Shown: positions 24,235-30,694, counted from the stretch's first letter. The stretch: 59,957 bases of DNA from a virus (IMGVR_UViG_3300046462_000344:1-59957); one strand, 5' to 3'. The notes: generated from the letters alone by a model not told the origin. Program-made: numbers and translations.

Positions 24235-24422
24235 CCCTTGTGCTCCTTCATGATGACGTGCTGCAACTCATGCGCCGCGATGAACATGACCAGCTTGTCG
24301 CTCAGGCCGGCGTCGATGGCGATCTCGTAGACGTGGGGCTTGATCTCCCGCATCTGCGAGAGAGCCCCGGCGATCTCCACTGCGGGCTTGGCGACCACCC
24401 GCACCTCGAAGTCCAGCTTCAT
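24231..24422 (-). CDS. Mini HExxH protein, 63 aa
   Basis: The whole protein is a beta hairpin followed by a helix with FIAAHELQHVIMKEHKG near the C-terminus. HELQH matches the zincin HExxH active-site helix, but there is no room for a complete protease fold and no obvious third ligand apart from H or E in KEHKG. It may be a decayed or minimal metal-binding protein. Coupled to both neighbours by ATGA overlaps. Confidence 0.6.
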   Translation of the reverse strand: MKLDFEVRVVAKPAVEIAGALSQMREIKPHVYEIAIDAGLSDKLVMFIAAHELQHVIMKEHKG

Positions 24423-24913
24423 TGCGCGTCCCCCAGATGGGCCACGCCGATGAGCTGGTAGATCTCGCCCAGCAACTGCGCGACGGCGTCGGCCCGCGAT
24501 GCGATCTCCGGCGTGAGGCGCACGGCGATCAGCGCGCGGACATGGCGGTCGAACATATCGCTCATGAGAGCGACGCGATCCAGCGCCTCATGCCAGTCGA
24601 ACTCGTCCATCTCATGGAGCACGACCGGCGCTTGCAGGGCGGGATCGGGCAGCGGCTCACCCTCGGGGGTAACTCCCGCAAGCTGCTGGTTGAGTTCGAT
24701 GGCTTCGCGCCGCGCCTTCTCGTCGTCGAGGATGGCGTCGCGGTTCTTCGCCGCCCACTTGACGAAGACCTTGGACACGATCAGGTGCGGGTTGTTCCTG
24801 AGCACGGCCCGCACGATGGGAGCCGCCTCGGCGTAGGGCAGGGCTTCGAGCTGCGCGCCCAGTTGCTCGATCGCCTCGGCGGTGTCGAGCGGCGTGGTGG
24901 TCTGGTCGTTCAT
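24419..24913 (-). CDS. Unknown early protein, 164 aa
   Basis: ATG 24913 with AGGAG from a slightly decayed repeat (24916-24931). All-helical, acidic N-terminus, then KVFVKWAAKNRDAILDDEKA and a long amphipathic C-terminus. Repeat 24657 is translated as VTPEGE. No family recognised. Confidence 0.55.
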   Translation of the reverse strand: MNDQTTTPLDTAEAIEQLGAQLEALPYAEAAPIVRAVLRNNPHLIVSKVFVKWAAKNRDAILDDEKARREAIELNQQLAGVTPEGEPLPDPALQAPVVLHEMDEFDWHEALDRVALMSDMFDRHVRALIAVRLTPEIASRADAVAQLLGEIYQLIGVAHLGDAQ

Positions 24914-24915
24914 GG

Positions 24916-25131
24916 TTACTCCTGCGGGTTAGCGGCGGCGTGACGGATGGCGGCTTCGACGAATGCTTCGACGGACCCGTAGGTCCGCACGGCGTTGGAT
25001 GCGATGTGCATCATCATGTGCTTGGGCTTCTCCCACTTGTGCCAGTCATAGCACTCGGCCAGCCCGCCCCATGCGTGGGCGGCGAAGACCAGAGCGCGCG
25101 TGTCCCATCCCGGCGAGCGGTCGTCAGTCAT
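24916..25131 (-). CDS. Unknown early protein, 71 aa
   Basis: ATG 25131 with GGAGG inside repeat 25134-25149. Its TAA stop lies in the next repeat (24916-24918), so two palindromes bracket the gene. It contains many Trp, His and Met residues (WHKWEKPKHMMMHIASN). No family recognised. Confidence 0.55.
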   Translation of the reverse strand: MTDDRSPGWDTRALVFAAHAWGGLAECYDWHKWEKPKHMMMHIASNAVRTYGSVEAFVEAAIRHAAANPQE

Positions 25132-25627
25132 CGTTACCCTCCGGGGTATCGTCTGGGTCCTCGGCGGGTGCATCGACCACGTCCCCATTAGCGAGCATGA
25201 GACGCCCATCAACGAGCACGACGCGGCCCTCGGCGTCGAGGTGCTCGCCCTTGCGCAGGTGCCACCGGCTTGTCGGCGTGAGGCGTCGCCCGCCGCCCCA
25301 GTTCAGGTTGTCGAGCGACAGGTTGCCCGCATCGCCGTCGGCGAAGACGACGCTCTCGCCCTGCCGGCCGGGGCGCACGAAGGCTTCGAGCACTAGGTTG
25401 CCCACATATTTCATCGTGGGCTTGCCCATCTCGAATAGAAGGACGTAGAATAATTTGCTGCTGAATCCCTGATTGGATTTATTCGGCTTGAGATACTTCG
25501 GGGAGTAACGCCGCATCCCGGTGCGGGTGAACACGGCGCGGGAGCGCGAGCGCACCCGGCCATGATCGCTCACCTCATACAGACCCTCGAACCCCAGCAC
25601 GTCGCGCCAGCGCTCCATCTTGTTCAT
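25124..25627 (-). CDS. NUMOD4/HNH homing-endonuclease-like protein, probably catalytically dead
   Basis: 167 aa. Residues 4-27 (MERWRDVLGFEGLYEVSDHG) are a NUMOD4 motif. Residues 77-110 follow the HNH_3 pattern (LVLEAF... DGDAGNLSLDNLNW), but the histidine expected before xDG is Phe95, so the nuclease is probably inactive. The C-terminal 55 residues are an acidic extension. The region 25440-25500 is locally AT-richer than its surroundings, a sign of acquisition. It may be a domesticated mobile endonuclease acting as DNA-binding protein. Confidence 0.75.
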   Translation of the reverse strand: MNKMERWRDVLGFEGLYEVSDHGRVRSRSRAVFTRTGMRRYSPKYLKPNKSNQGFSSKLFYVLLFEMGKPTMKYVGNLVLEAFVRPGRQGESVVFADGDAGNLSLDNLNWGGGRRLTPTSRWHLRKGEHLDAEGRVVLVDGRLMLANGDVVDAPAEDPDDTPEGNDD

Positions 25628-25851
25628 TGGTTACCTCCCGAGGTAAAGACCTCGATGGCCCCGCAGTCGCCCACCTCCTTGATGAGGATGACGCCGCGGT
25701 TGGTTTCGATCCGCACGAAGTCGAAGCCGTCCTCGTTGCGGTCGAAGATGACGCTCTTGAGCAGCGCGCTCCTGAACTCGACCAGCTCCAGCGGCCGCGC
25801 CTCGCCGCGAGCGTCCAGCTCCAGCGTGTGCTCTTGCAGTTCACATTTCAT
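25624..25851 (-). CDS. Unknown early protein, 75 aa
   Basis: ATG 25851. Its C-terminus (EVFTSGGNQ-stop) is encoded by repeat 25632-25647, which also supplies GGGAGG for the NUMOD4 gene. Beta-rich (SVIFDRNEDGFDFVRIETNR). Overlaps the downstream gene by ATGA. Function unknown. Confidence 0.55.
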   Translation of the reverse strand: MKCELQEHTLELDARGEARPLELVEFRSALLKSVIFDRNEDGFDFVRIETNRGVILIKEVGDCGAIEVFTSGGNQ

Positions 25852-25852
25852 T

Positions 25853-25936
25853 TCACATCTCCCAGAGTTTGCGCAGGAACGCCCACGTCGCCAGCATGGC
25901 GGCGAGGGCATAGAAGGTGATGACGTCGATCGGCAT
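25853..25936 (-). CDS. Tiny membrane peptide, 27 aa
   Basis: ATG 25936 with GGAG inside repeat 25939-25954. The peptide MPIDVITFYALAAMLATWAF has one hydrophobic helix followed by LRKLWEM. Its stop overlaps the next gene's leader. It is short, but the ribosome-binding site is excellent. Confidence 0.5.
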   Translation of the reverse strand: MPIDVITFYALAAMLATWAFLRKLWEM

Positions 25937-25954
25937 GGTTACTCTCCGAAGTAA

Positions 25955-26215
25955 TCAGCGGAAAAATTTCAGGCCGCGGAACTGCGGCATGAGGGCGATG
26001 GCTCGCTTGGCGGCTTCGCGATCGGCGGCGCGCACTGCGCCCTTGAACCAGTCGTACTCGGAGCAATAGCGATAGAGCGGCTGATCGACGCCCCAGTAGC
26101 ACCCGCAGGAGTCGTATCCCTGCGCATCGAGCTTGACCCGCGTCACGTAGACGCGCTCGCCCTTGGCTTCGACATATCTGTCGGCGATGGACTTGACGAG
26201 CTTTGACGTTGTCAT
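25955..26215 (-). CDS. Unknown early protein, 86 aa
   Basis: ATG 26215 with GGGAG from a decayed repeat (26218). Cys/Tyr-rich centre (GYDSCGCYWGVDQPLYRYC) and a basic C-terminus. A zinc or disulphide role is possible. No family recognised. Confidence 0.55.
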   Translation of the reverse strand: MTTSKLVKSIADRYVEAKGERVYVTRVKLDAQGYDSCGCYWGVDQPLYRYCSEYDWFKGAVRAADREAAKRAIALMPQFRGLKFFR

Positions 26216-26230
26216 GGTTACTCCCGGAAG

Positions 26231-26311
26231 TCAGAGGTCGGGACAGGCGAAGGCGAGGAAGGCCACGAAGGCTCCCAGACCGGCGAAGGCGATGAGGATG
26301 GTTTCGAGCAT
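26231..26311 (-). CDS. Tiny membrane peptide, 26 aa
   Basis: ATG 26311 lies one base after the stop of the 44-aa gene. MLETILIAFAGLGAFVAFLA is a single hydrophobic helix followed by FACPDL. No independent Shine-Dalgarno sequence, so translation is by coupling. The reading is supported by the paired small membrane genes around it. Confidence 0.45.
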   Translation of the reverse strand: MLETILIAFAGLGAFVAFLAFACPDL

Positions 26312-26312
26312 G

Positions 26313-26447
26313 TCAGCCCCGGCGGTTGGAGACGGCGTTGAAGATGAACACGCCCGCAGTGAACAGGGCCATGAACAGGAGCGCGTTGATGGACTTGGTG
26401 AGCCCGAACCAGACGACGAGCATGATGATGGCGAACAAGGCTTGCAT
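26313..26447 (-). CDS. Small two-TM protein, 44 aa
   Basis: ATG 26447 with GGAGAA inside repeat 26449-26464. Two hydrophobic segments (LFAIIMLVVWFGL and LLFMALFTAGVFIFNAV) and a basic tail. With the 26-aa peptide it forms a membrane pair like that at 19620-19870. Confidence 0.55.
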   Translation of the reverse strand: MQALFAIIMLVVWFGLTKSINALLFMALFTAGVFIFNAVSNRRG

Positions 26448-26591
26448 TTTACTTCTCCGGGTAAGAGCCGTTTTAAGGCTCGCTGAGGTGGGTTGACGGT
26501 TCCGGGCTATATACCCAGCATAGAGGTGCTAGTTTGCCGCCAGCGGCTTGCGCTGTGGATCTGGCGGCGGATTGCGGCGGCGTGATAGGCG

Positions 26592-26738
26592 TTACTCCCC
26601 GCAATCCCAGTCGCCGACTTCAAACGGGACGATCCACGTCTGGACGCCGGACGCCATGCGTATGTCGCGACGCAGGTATGTCCCGGTGAAGTGGTAGCCG
26701 CGCTCAAGAGCGTCGGTCAGGTACATTGCAACAATCAT
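26592..26738 (-). CDS. Unknown small protein, 48 aa
   Basis: ATG 26738 with GGAGG inside repeat 26740-26755; the stop TAA lies in a half-repeat at 26592. The sequence MIVAMYLTDALERGYHFTGT ends in an acidic DWDCGE. Function unknown. Confidence 0.5.
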   Translation of the reverse strand: MIVAMYLTDALERGYHFTGTYLRRDIRMASGVQTWIVPFEVGDWDCGE

Positions 26739-26824
26739 GTTACCCTCCGCAGTAAGAGTTGATCCGCACATGAGCCCCGCAGCAATGCCGCGAGGCGCAT
26801 GGATCAGAGCAATCGAACCAGACA

Positions 26825-26850
26825 ACCCTCGGGCAGTTACGCCCGAGGGT
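26825..26850 (-). terminator. Intrinsic terminator-like hairpin after the first early gene, carrying a repeat
   Basis: Perfect 10-bp stem ACCCTCGGGC / GCCCGAGGGT, loop of six. Leftward it is followed by TTGTCTGGTT. It lies 11 bp past the stop of the 260-aa gene. The right arm is part of repeat 26837-26852. It probably makes the first gene the most abundant early transcript. Confidence 0.65.
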
Positions 26851-26860
26851 AAGAGTTGCA

Positions 26861-27643
26861 TCAGAGCCCGAGGGACTTGAGCTTGGACTTGCTCATCGCT
26901 TTGAGCATGGCCGGGTTGGCGATCAGAAGCGCCTTGAGTTCGGCTTCCTCATCCTTCTCACTTGCGCCGAGATCCGACAGGCGAGCCTCGATCGCGTCGA
27001 TCGCGCTGTCCAATTCCGCAGAGGGGCAACCGGTGCCCGGCTCATCCTTACGGCCGTCGCGGAGGCGCTCCATGCTCTTGAGGATCGCCTTGAGAGCGTC
27101 CGCCTCGCCCTTTTCCTTTTTCGTGGGGAAGAGCACGTCTTCAATCTGCTCATCGCTCAAGGGGATTTTCTGGGCGTCGTCGCTCAGTTGGTTGCGGGCG
27201 ATGTCGAGCATGAAGTCATAGGTTTTCCCTTTGATCGCCTTGCGCTTGGCGTCATCCTCGGAAGCCTTGGCGCGGATATCGAGAGCGCGATCCATGACCT
27301 TGACGCCGTCCTGATCGTTGAGCAGCGAGCCCATCAGGATTATCTGGCGAAACTTGGACACCTGCACGGGCAGGGACTTCATGGGCTCATAGACCGTTGT
27401 GCCGGCGAGCTTGCCCGCAGCCTTGTCGGCCGCAGCGATGCGAGCTTTCTGGAAATTCTCAAAGACTTCCTTCGCATCGTCCGCGCCGATGATGTCATCC
27501 GCAGCCATGCGGATCGAATCATTCGCGAGAGCGACGAGGCTCAAGTCGCCCTTGCCTTGATCAGACCCGTAAGCCTTGACGCGCTTGTCGAACTCGGCGC
27601 GGATGGCTTCGCGAGCGTCGGCGTTGGTGATGATGGCGTTCAT
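26861..27643 (-). CDS. First leftward early gene, unknown 260-aa protein
   Basis: ATG 27643; AAGGG in repeat 27649-27664 is the ribosome-binding site. Highly charged and helical, beginning MNAIITNADAREAIRAEFDK. The C-terminal 40 residues (KALLIANPAMLKAMSKSKLK) are basic. Its position next to the control region and the terminator behind it suggest high early expression, as for host-takeover or DNA-binding proteins. No family recognised. Confidence 0.6.
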   Translation of the reverse strand: MNAIITNADAREAIRAEFDKRVKAYGSDQGKGDLSLVALANDSIRMAADDIIGADDAKEVFENFQKARIAAADKAAGKLAGTTVYEPMKSLPVQVSKFRQIILMGSLLNDQDGVKVMDRALDIRAKASEDDAKRKAIKGKTYDFMLDIARNQLSDDAQKIPLSDEQIEDVLFPTKKEKGEADALKAILKSMERLRDGRKDEPGTGCPSAELDSAIDAIEARLSDLGASEKDEEAELKALLIANPAMLKAMSKSKLKSLGL

Positions 27644-27748
27644 GATGTTTACCCTTGGTTGTAATGCGCCCGCAATGGGCGCGGTTGAAGTCGGCGGAAA
27701 AGTGCCTAACATGCGTATCGCATAATGAACTCATATTCAATATGGTTA

Positions 27749-27761
27749 ATTATATGCTCTA
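27749..27761 (-). promoter_or_regulatory. Leftward -10 box within TAGAGCATATAAT
   Basis: On the minus strand TAGAGCATATAAT ends in a perfect TATAAT (27754-27749), about 105 bp upstream of the first early gene. No consensus -35 lies 16-18 bp upstream, so an activator or phage factor may be needed. The same block recurs in the opposite orientation at 27857. Confidence 0.45.
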
Positions 27762-27856
27762 TTTTAGGTAAGGGCAGTGTAAGTTTTTGAGATTGTGAGC
27801 CTAGTGTGGCAGATCGGCAACAGTCGTTTCTCGCGCGTGGGGGGTATACGTCGTTT

Positions 27857-27869
27857 TAGAGCATATAGT
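27857..27869 (+). promoter_or_regulatory. Rightward -10 box within TAGAGCATATAGT
   Basis: TAGAGCATATAGT on the plus strand matches the leftward block at 27761-27749 in 12 of 13 positions, giving -10 TATAGT (27864-27869). Two nearly identical boxes facing outward indicate a divergent promoter pair under common control. Confidence 0.4.
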
Positions 27870-28440
27870 ATATTGTATAAAGAATAATAGAAAGAGAGAG
27901 AAATCCCTTTTCTTGCGGGTGATGGCCGGGCAGCTCGCGCCGCCCAAGCCGTTGATATTATTGAGTTTTTTGTTTGGCCGTTCCACACATAACCCCCGCC
28001 CTAGTCACTAGCACAATTCTTATTGCGCATCATTGCAAGGTGGCAGAGTCGGGACGCCTCGCGGCGACACCCTCTCTTATTGTGGACTTTCCCCGTTGGC
28101 GCACCCTTCCTCATGCGTTGCCATAACTCTTACTTCCTGCGGTAAGAGTACAACTAGCGTCTATCGACGCCGCGCCTTGTTGGTCCGGGCCAGTGCTACG
28201 GAATCCCTCCCGCGCCTACGGATCATTGGTGTTTTTCTTCTAGGGGATCACAACCCCGGCTTTCCCGTTACGCGACGCCTCCGGCGTTGCAACTTAGGGT
28301 AGCACAGATTCAATCCGCGATGGACATTGCGCCCATCTTAATCCGCCCGTCGCCCTCTCAAATCGGGGTTCCTAGGGTAGGAAGCAGTATGTCAAACAGC
28401 GGTGGCGAATGGCGAACCATCCTCATAATAAGAGTAGAGA

Positions 28441-28522
28441 ATAGGGGGGAGGAGGGGGTGGGGGGTAGGGGGTGGGATACCCCCACGGGTAACTGGACCG
28501 GGGGGAGGGGGTGGGGTGGGCC
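28441..28522 (+). other. Guanine-run tracts (G-quadruplex potential) around a repeat copy
   Basis: 28444-28476 has five or more runs of 3-6 guanines separated by 1-2 bases, and 28499-28522 has another four. Repeat 28477-28492 lies between them. Both tracts meet the simple G3+N1-7 x4 rule for quadruplex formation on the plus strand. Confidence 0.75.
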
Positions 28523-28663
28523 TCTTTAGGGCTCACACACCTACAAAACCAACCCACCCAAAGGTAACATAAACATCACCCCCACACAATAATAGTCGCC
28601 ACCCCTCCAAGCGCATCCCTCCCCCAGAATTTCACCACTAAAAAACCTACCCTCGAAAAACGC

Positions 28664-28693
28664 TTGACGCAACCCCTATCCTCCTCCTAACAT
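28664..28693 (+). promoter_or_regulatory. Rightward sigma70-like promoter
   Basis: TTGACG (28664-28669), 18-bp spacer, TAACAT (28688-28693), with the predicted start near 28700, just upstream of the HTH gene at 28727. Five of six and four of six consensus matches. Confidence 0.5.
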
Positions 28694-28726
28694 CACGCAA
28701 TCCTCCCTCAAACCAAGGTCTGCACG

Positions 28727-28963
28727 ATGCCGGAGTCACTGCGAGATGGGTTCGGCCTGATCTCACCCGAGGAGCTCGCCCAGTTGCTGGAGCTCCAGCC
28801 TGAGACGCTGTCCAACTGGCGGGCGAATTACAAAGGTCCGCCCTACCTGCACATCGGGCGCAAGGTCTATTATCGCCGCAGCGATGTCGACGCTTGGCTG
28901 GTGAGCATCACGGTGCGGCCTAAATCCTCTTCTGCGGATGAGAGGGATGAGGAGCATGGATAA
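28727..28963 (+). CDS. Excisionase/MerR-like helix-turn-helix protein, 78 aa
   Basis: First rightward gene. Residues 10-58 (GLISPEELAQLLELQPETLS, NWRANYKGPPYLHIGRKVYY, RRSDVDAWL) follow the HTH_17/excisionase pattern: HTH, a G-P-P turn, wing, then R.SDV.AWL. No integrase is present, so it is more likely a transcription regulator than a recombination directionality factor. Its position beside the control region makes it a candidate regulator of the divergent promoters or binder of the palindromes. Confidence 0.8.
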   Translation: MPESLRDGFGLISPEELAQLLELQPETLSNWRANYKGPPYLHIGRKVYYRRSDVDAWLVSITVRPKSSSADERDEEHG

Positions 28964-28986
28964 CACCGAGCCGGAGGCAAAAAGTC

Positions 28987-29268
28987 ATGGGTGAAGCAAA
29001 GAGGCGACAGCAATGGTTCGAGCGCTTCAAGGAAGTTCGCGATCGCTGCTTGCGGGACCCCACCGAGGAGACGGCGGCGCTCCTCTATAAGTTCTCAGCA
29101 GCCGACCGCCTGATCCCCGACCCCCAGCCCCACACCTTGCTTGCGGGCTTGCACAAGGCGCGGCTCGCGTGGAACAAGTCCACCCCCGAGATGGTCGAGC
29201 AGTCCAAGCAGTGGCTGCTCGATCACGGGTTCAACGCCCGCCCGCCCACGGGTGTTGGGCCGTTCTAG
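28987..29268 (+). CDS. Unknown small protein, 93 aa
   Basis: ATG 28987 after GGAGG. Starts MGEAKRRQQWFERFKEVRDR, an N-terminus seen in several phage accessory proteins. Helical with a Pro-rich middle. Function unknown. Confidence 0.6.
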   Translation: MGEAKRRQQWFERFKEVRDRCLRDPTEETAALLYKFSAADRLIPDPQPHTLLAGLHKARLAWNKSTPEMVEQSKQWLLDHGFNARPPTGVGPF

Positions 29269-29304
29269 CTCTGTCAGCCCACTGATCCACCACAGGAGAG
29301 AATC

Positions 29305-29595
29305 ATGTCGAAGCACCCCAAGCTGCCCAAGCCGTCGCCGGGCATACCCGATATCCCGGAGCTGGTCGCCACCTTCACGTCGATGTGGGCCCCGCCGCCG
29401 CTGCCGGTGGTGGCCAACCTCAAGACGGGATACATCCTGTTCTCCAACGACGAGCTGGGGGAGATCACCGTGCTCTTGGATATCGAGGGCGAGGTCACCA
29501 CCATCGAGCGCCACGCGGTGTCTTGCATCGCCCGCGTCCCGGGCGGAGGATGGGTCACCGTCAAGGTGGCGGAGTTCGCGAGGAGCTTCTCATGA
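29305..29595 (+). CDS. Unknown small protein, 96 aa
   Basis: ATG 29305 after AGGAGAG. Pro-rich N-terminus, then a beta-rich domain (LKTGYILFSNDELGEITVLL). Overlaps the next gene (ATGA). No family recognised. Confidence 0.55.
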   Translation: MSKHPKLPKPSPGIPDIPELVATFTSMWAPPPLPVVANLKTGYILFSNDELGEITVLLDIEGEVTTIERHAVSCIARVPGGGWVTVKVAEFARSFS

Positions 29596-29825
29596 TCAGA
29601 AGACGCCGGGACCCGGCCACTCTATGGTGCCCCTTCGTGCATGTGTCGACGCGGCCGGACACGGACAATTATCCGCCCGACACCATTACTTCCCGGGGTA
29701 ATTTCATCACCGGGGTCGATTCGCCCGAGGTCGCCGAGCAGTGCATGTGCATCGGGAACAAGTGCATGGCGTGGCACCCCGACACGGATTCCTGCGCCCT
29801 TATAGGAGCAACGCTATGGCAATAA
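29592..29825 (+). CDS. Cys-rich conserved phage protein, 77 aa
   Basis: ATG 29592 overlaps the preceding stop. The C-terminal CMCIGNKCMAWH and C-A-L pattern, with CPF near the N-terminus, is a recurrent phage signature (CPF...C.G..CMAW), probably zinc-binding. Repeat 29686-29701 is translated within it. Function unknown. Confidence 0.6.
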   Translation: MIRRRRDPATLWCPFVHVSTRPDTDNYPPDTITSRGNFITGVDSPEVAEQCMCIGNKCMAWHPDTDSCALIGATLWQ

Positions 29826-29986
29826 ACATCAAGCCGTCGCACAAGGGCCTGCTGCACAAGAACCTCGGCGTCCCCGAGGGAGAGAAGATCCCTGCGGGCA
29901 AACTGGCCGCAGCCAAGAAATCCCGCGATCCCGCGGTGCGCAAGCGCGCGACCTTCGCGGCGAACGCCAAGAAATGGAATAAGTGA
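29816..29986 (+). CDS. Conserved small basic phage protein, 56 aa
   Basis: ATG 29816 after AGGAG, overlapping the previous gene by 10 bp. The sequence MAINIKPSHKGLLHKNLGVP, ending FAANAKKWNK, is a widespread phage peptide family of unknown function. Basic, probably nucleic-acid or virion associated. Confidence 0.7.
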   Translation: MAINIKPSHKGLLHKNLGVPEGEKIPAGKLAAAKKSRDPAVRKRATFAANAKKWNK

Positions 29987-29987
29987 A

Positions 29988-30377
29988 ATGCCTGCGCTTA
30001 GTTCAAGAAACTGGGGGATAAACATCGTGCATCTGCAGCCGCCCTATAAGCCGCCGCCCGCCAGCGGCGACCAGCTACTGCGGGAAACAAGGGACCGGCT
30101 CAATGCCGAGTTCGGCCCTGTCCCGAAACAGGAGGAGAGAGAATTGCCGTTTGAAAACAAGTCGTTCAGCCATGCGCTGGACCTGCTCAAGAATGGGCTG
30201 CGCGTCCAGCGCGCCGGGTGGAACGGGATCGGGATGTGGATCGCCGTGCAGCGCCCGGACGAGAACTCAAAGATGAGCCTGCCCTACATCTATATGAAGA
30301 CGGTCGCCGGCGACCTCGTGCCGTGGCTCGCCAGCCAGACCGATATCCTGAGCGAGGACTGGAGGGCTGTCGAGTGA
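29988..30377 (+). CDS. DUF2829 (Tad2-like) protein, possible anti-Thoeris factor
   Basis: 129 aa. An N-terminal extension of about 50 residues precedes the domain SFSHALDLLKNGLRVQRAGW (about 54-73), then NGIGMWIAVQRPDENSKMSL, PYIYMKTVAGDLVPWLASQT and D-ILSEDW. This follows the DUF2829 consensus closely. DUF2829 includes Tad2, which sequesters the Thoeris signal molecule gcADPR. Many DUF2829 proteins are untested, so the anti-defence role is inferred. Coupled to the next gene by a GTGA overlap. Its location in a small accessory cluster fits a counter-defence function. Confidence 0.8.
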   Translation: MPALSSRNWGINIVHLQPPYKPPPASGDQLLRETRDRLNAEFGPVPKQEERELPFENKSFSHALDLLKNGLRVQRAGWNGIGMWIAVQRPDENSKMSLPYIYMKTVAGDLVPWLASQTDILSEDWRAVE

Positions 30378-30694
30378 CCATACCACAATCGGAGAAAGAC
30401 CTCGATCAGGAGCTGCGGCTCGGGGGCAAGCGCGCGCCGCGCCTCAATCCCGAGGACATCGAGAACTGCATCGAGGATGTGCAGTATCACCACTTCCCCG
30501 GCACCCGCCTGATCGTGTGCGCCATCCGCTTGCGCAACGGGTTCTACGTCATCGGCGAGAGCTCCTGCGTCAGCGACGCCAACTTCGATCCGGCCATCGG
30601 CAAGCGCCTCGCCGCGGAGAAAGCGCGCTCGCGGATCTGGGAGCTCGAGGGCTACCTGCTGCGCGAAAAAATATTTTTAGGGCAGCTCGGCTGA
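30374..30694 (+). CDS. Phage gp49/gp66 (N4/Sf6) family protein
   Basis: GTG start at 30374 overlaps the preceding TGA. 106 aa. The core LIVCAIRLRNGFYVIGESSC, followed by VSDANFDPAIGKRLA and IWELEGYLL, matches the Phage_gp49_66 family (theme: LRNGFTVTGES.C....NFD..IG...A...A...IW.LEGYLL). Role unknown; it is often found among phage accessory genes. Confidence 0.8.
   Translation: MTIPQSEKDLDQELRLGGKRAPRLNPEDIENCIEDVQYHHFPGTRLIVCAIRLRNGFYVIGESSCVSDANFDPAIGKRLAAEKARSRIWELEGYLLREKIFLGQLG

Larger units (their letters stand above)
27644..28726. other. 1.1-kb non-coding control region between divergent operons
   Basis: No convincing gene. Contents in order: repeat 27649; hairpin GCGCCC/GGGCGC (27666-27682); inverted repeat ATGCG-TAT-CGCAT (27711-27723); AT-rich block (27724-27900) with divergent -10-like boxes; CTAGTCACTAG (28001-28011); hairpins at 28157-28171 (GCGTC/GACGC), 28243-28257 (GGGG/CCCC) and 28275-28287 (ACGCC/GGCGT); repeats 28130 (arms extended to 7 bp) and 28477; guanine-run tracts; and a G-poor segment with a rightward promoter. 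Origin of replication and early-transcription control are the likely roles. Confidence 0.7.

Noticed and set aside
28295-28330. tRNA-like GATTCAATCC sequence
   Set aside because: It resembles a T-loop, but the flanking bases do not form the T stem and no acceptor or anticodon arms could be built on either strand.
28033-28529. Two plus-strand ORFs (89 and 80 aa) in the control region
   Set aside because: Composition is not protein-like, the second runs through G-homopolymer tracts, there is no ribosome-binding site and hairpins lie throughout.
28727-28963. True excisionase implying lysogeny
   Set aside because: No integrase, attachment-site pair or repressor-type gene was found; the HTH fold alone is equally common in regulators.
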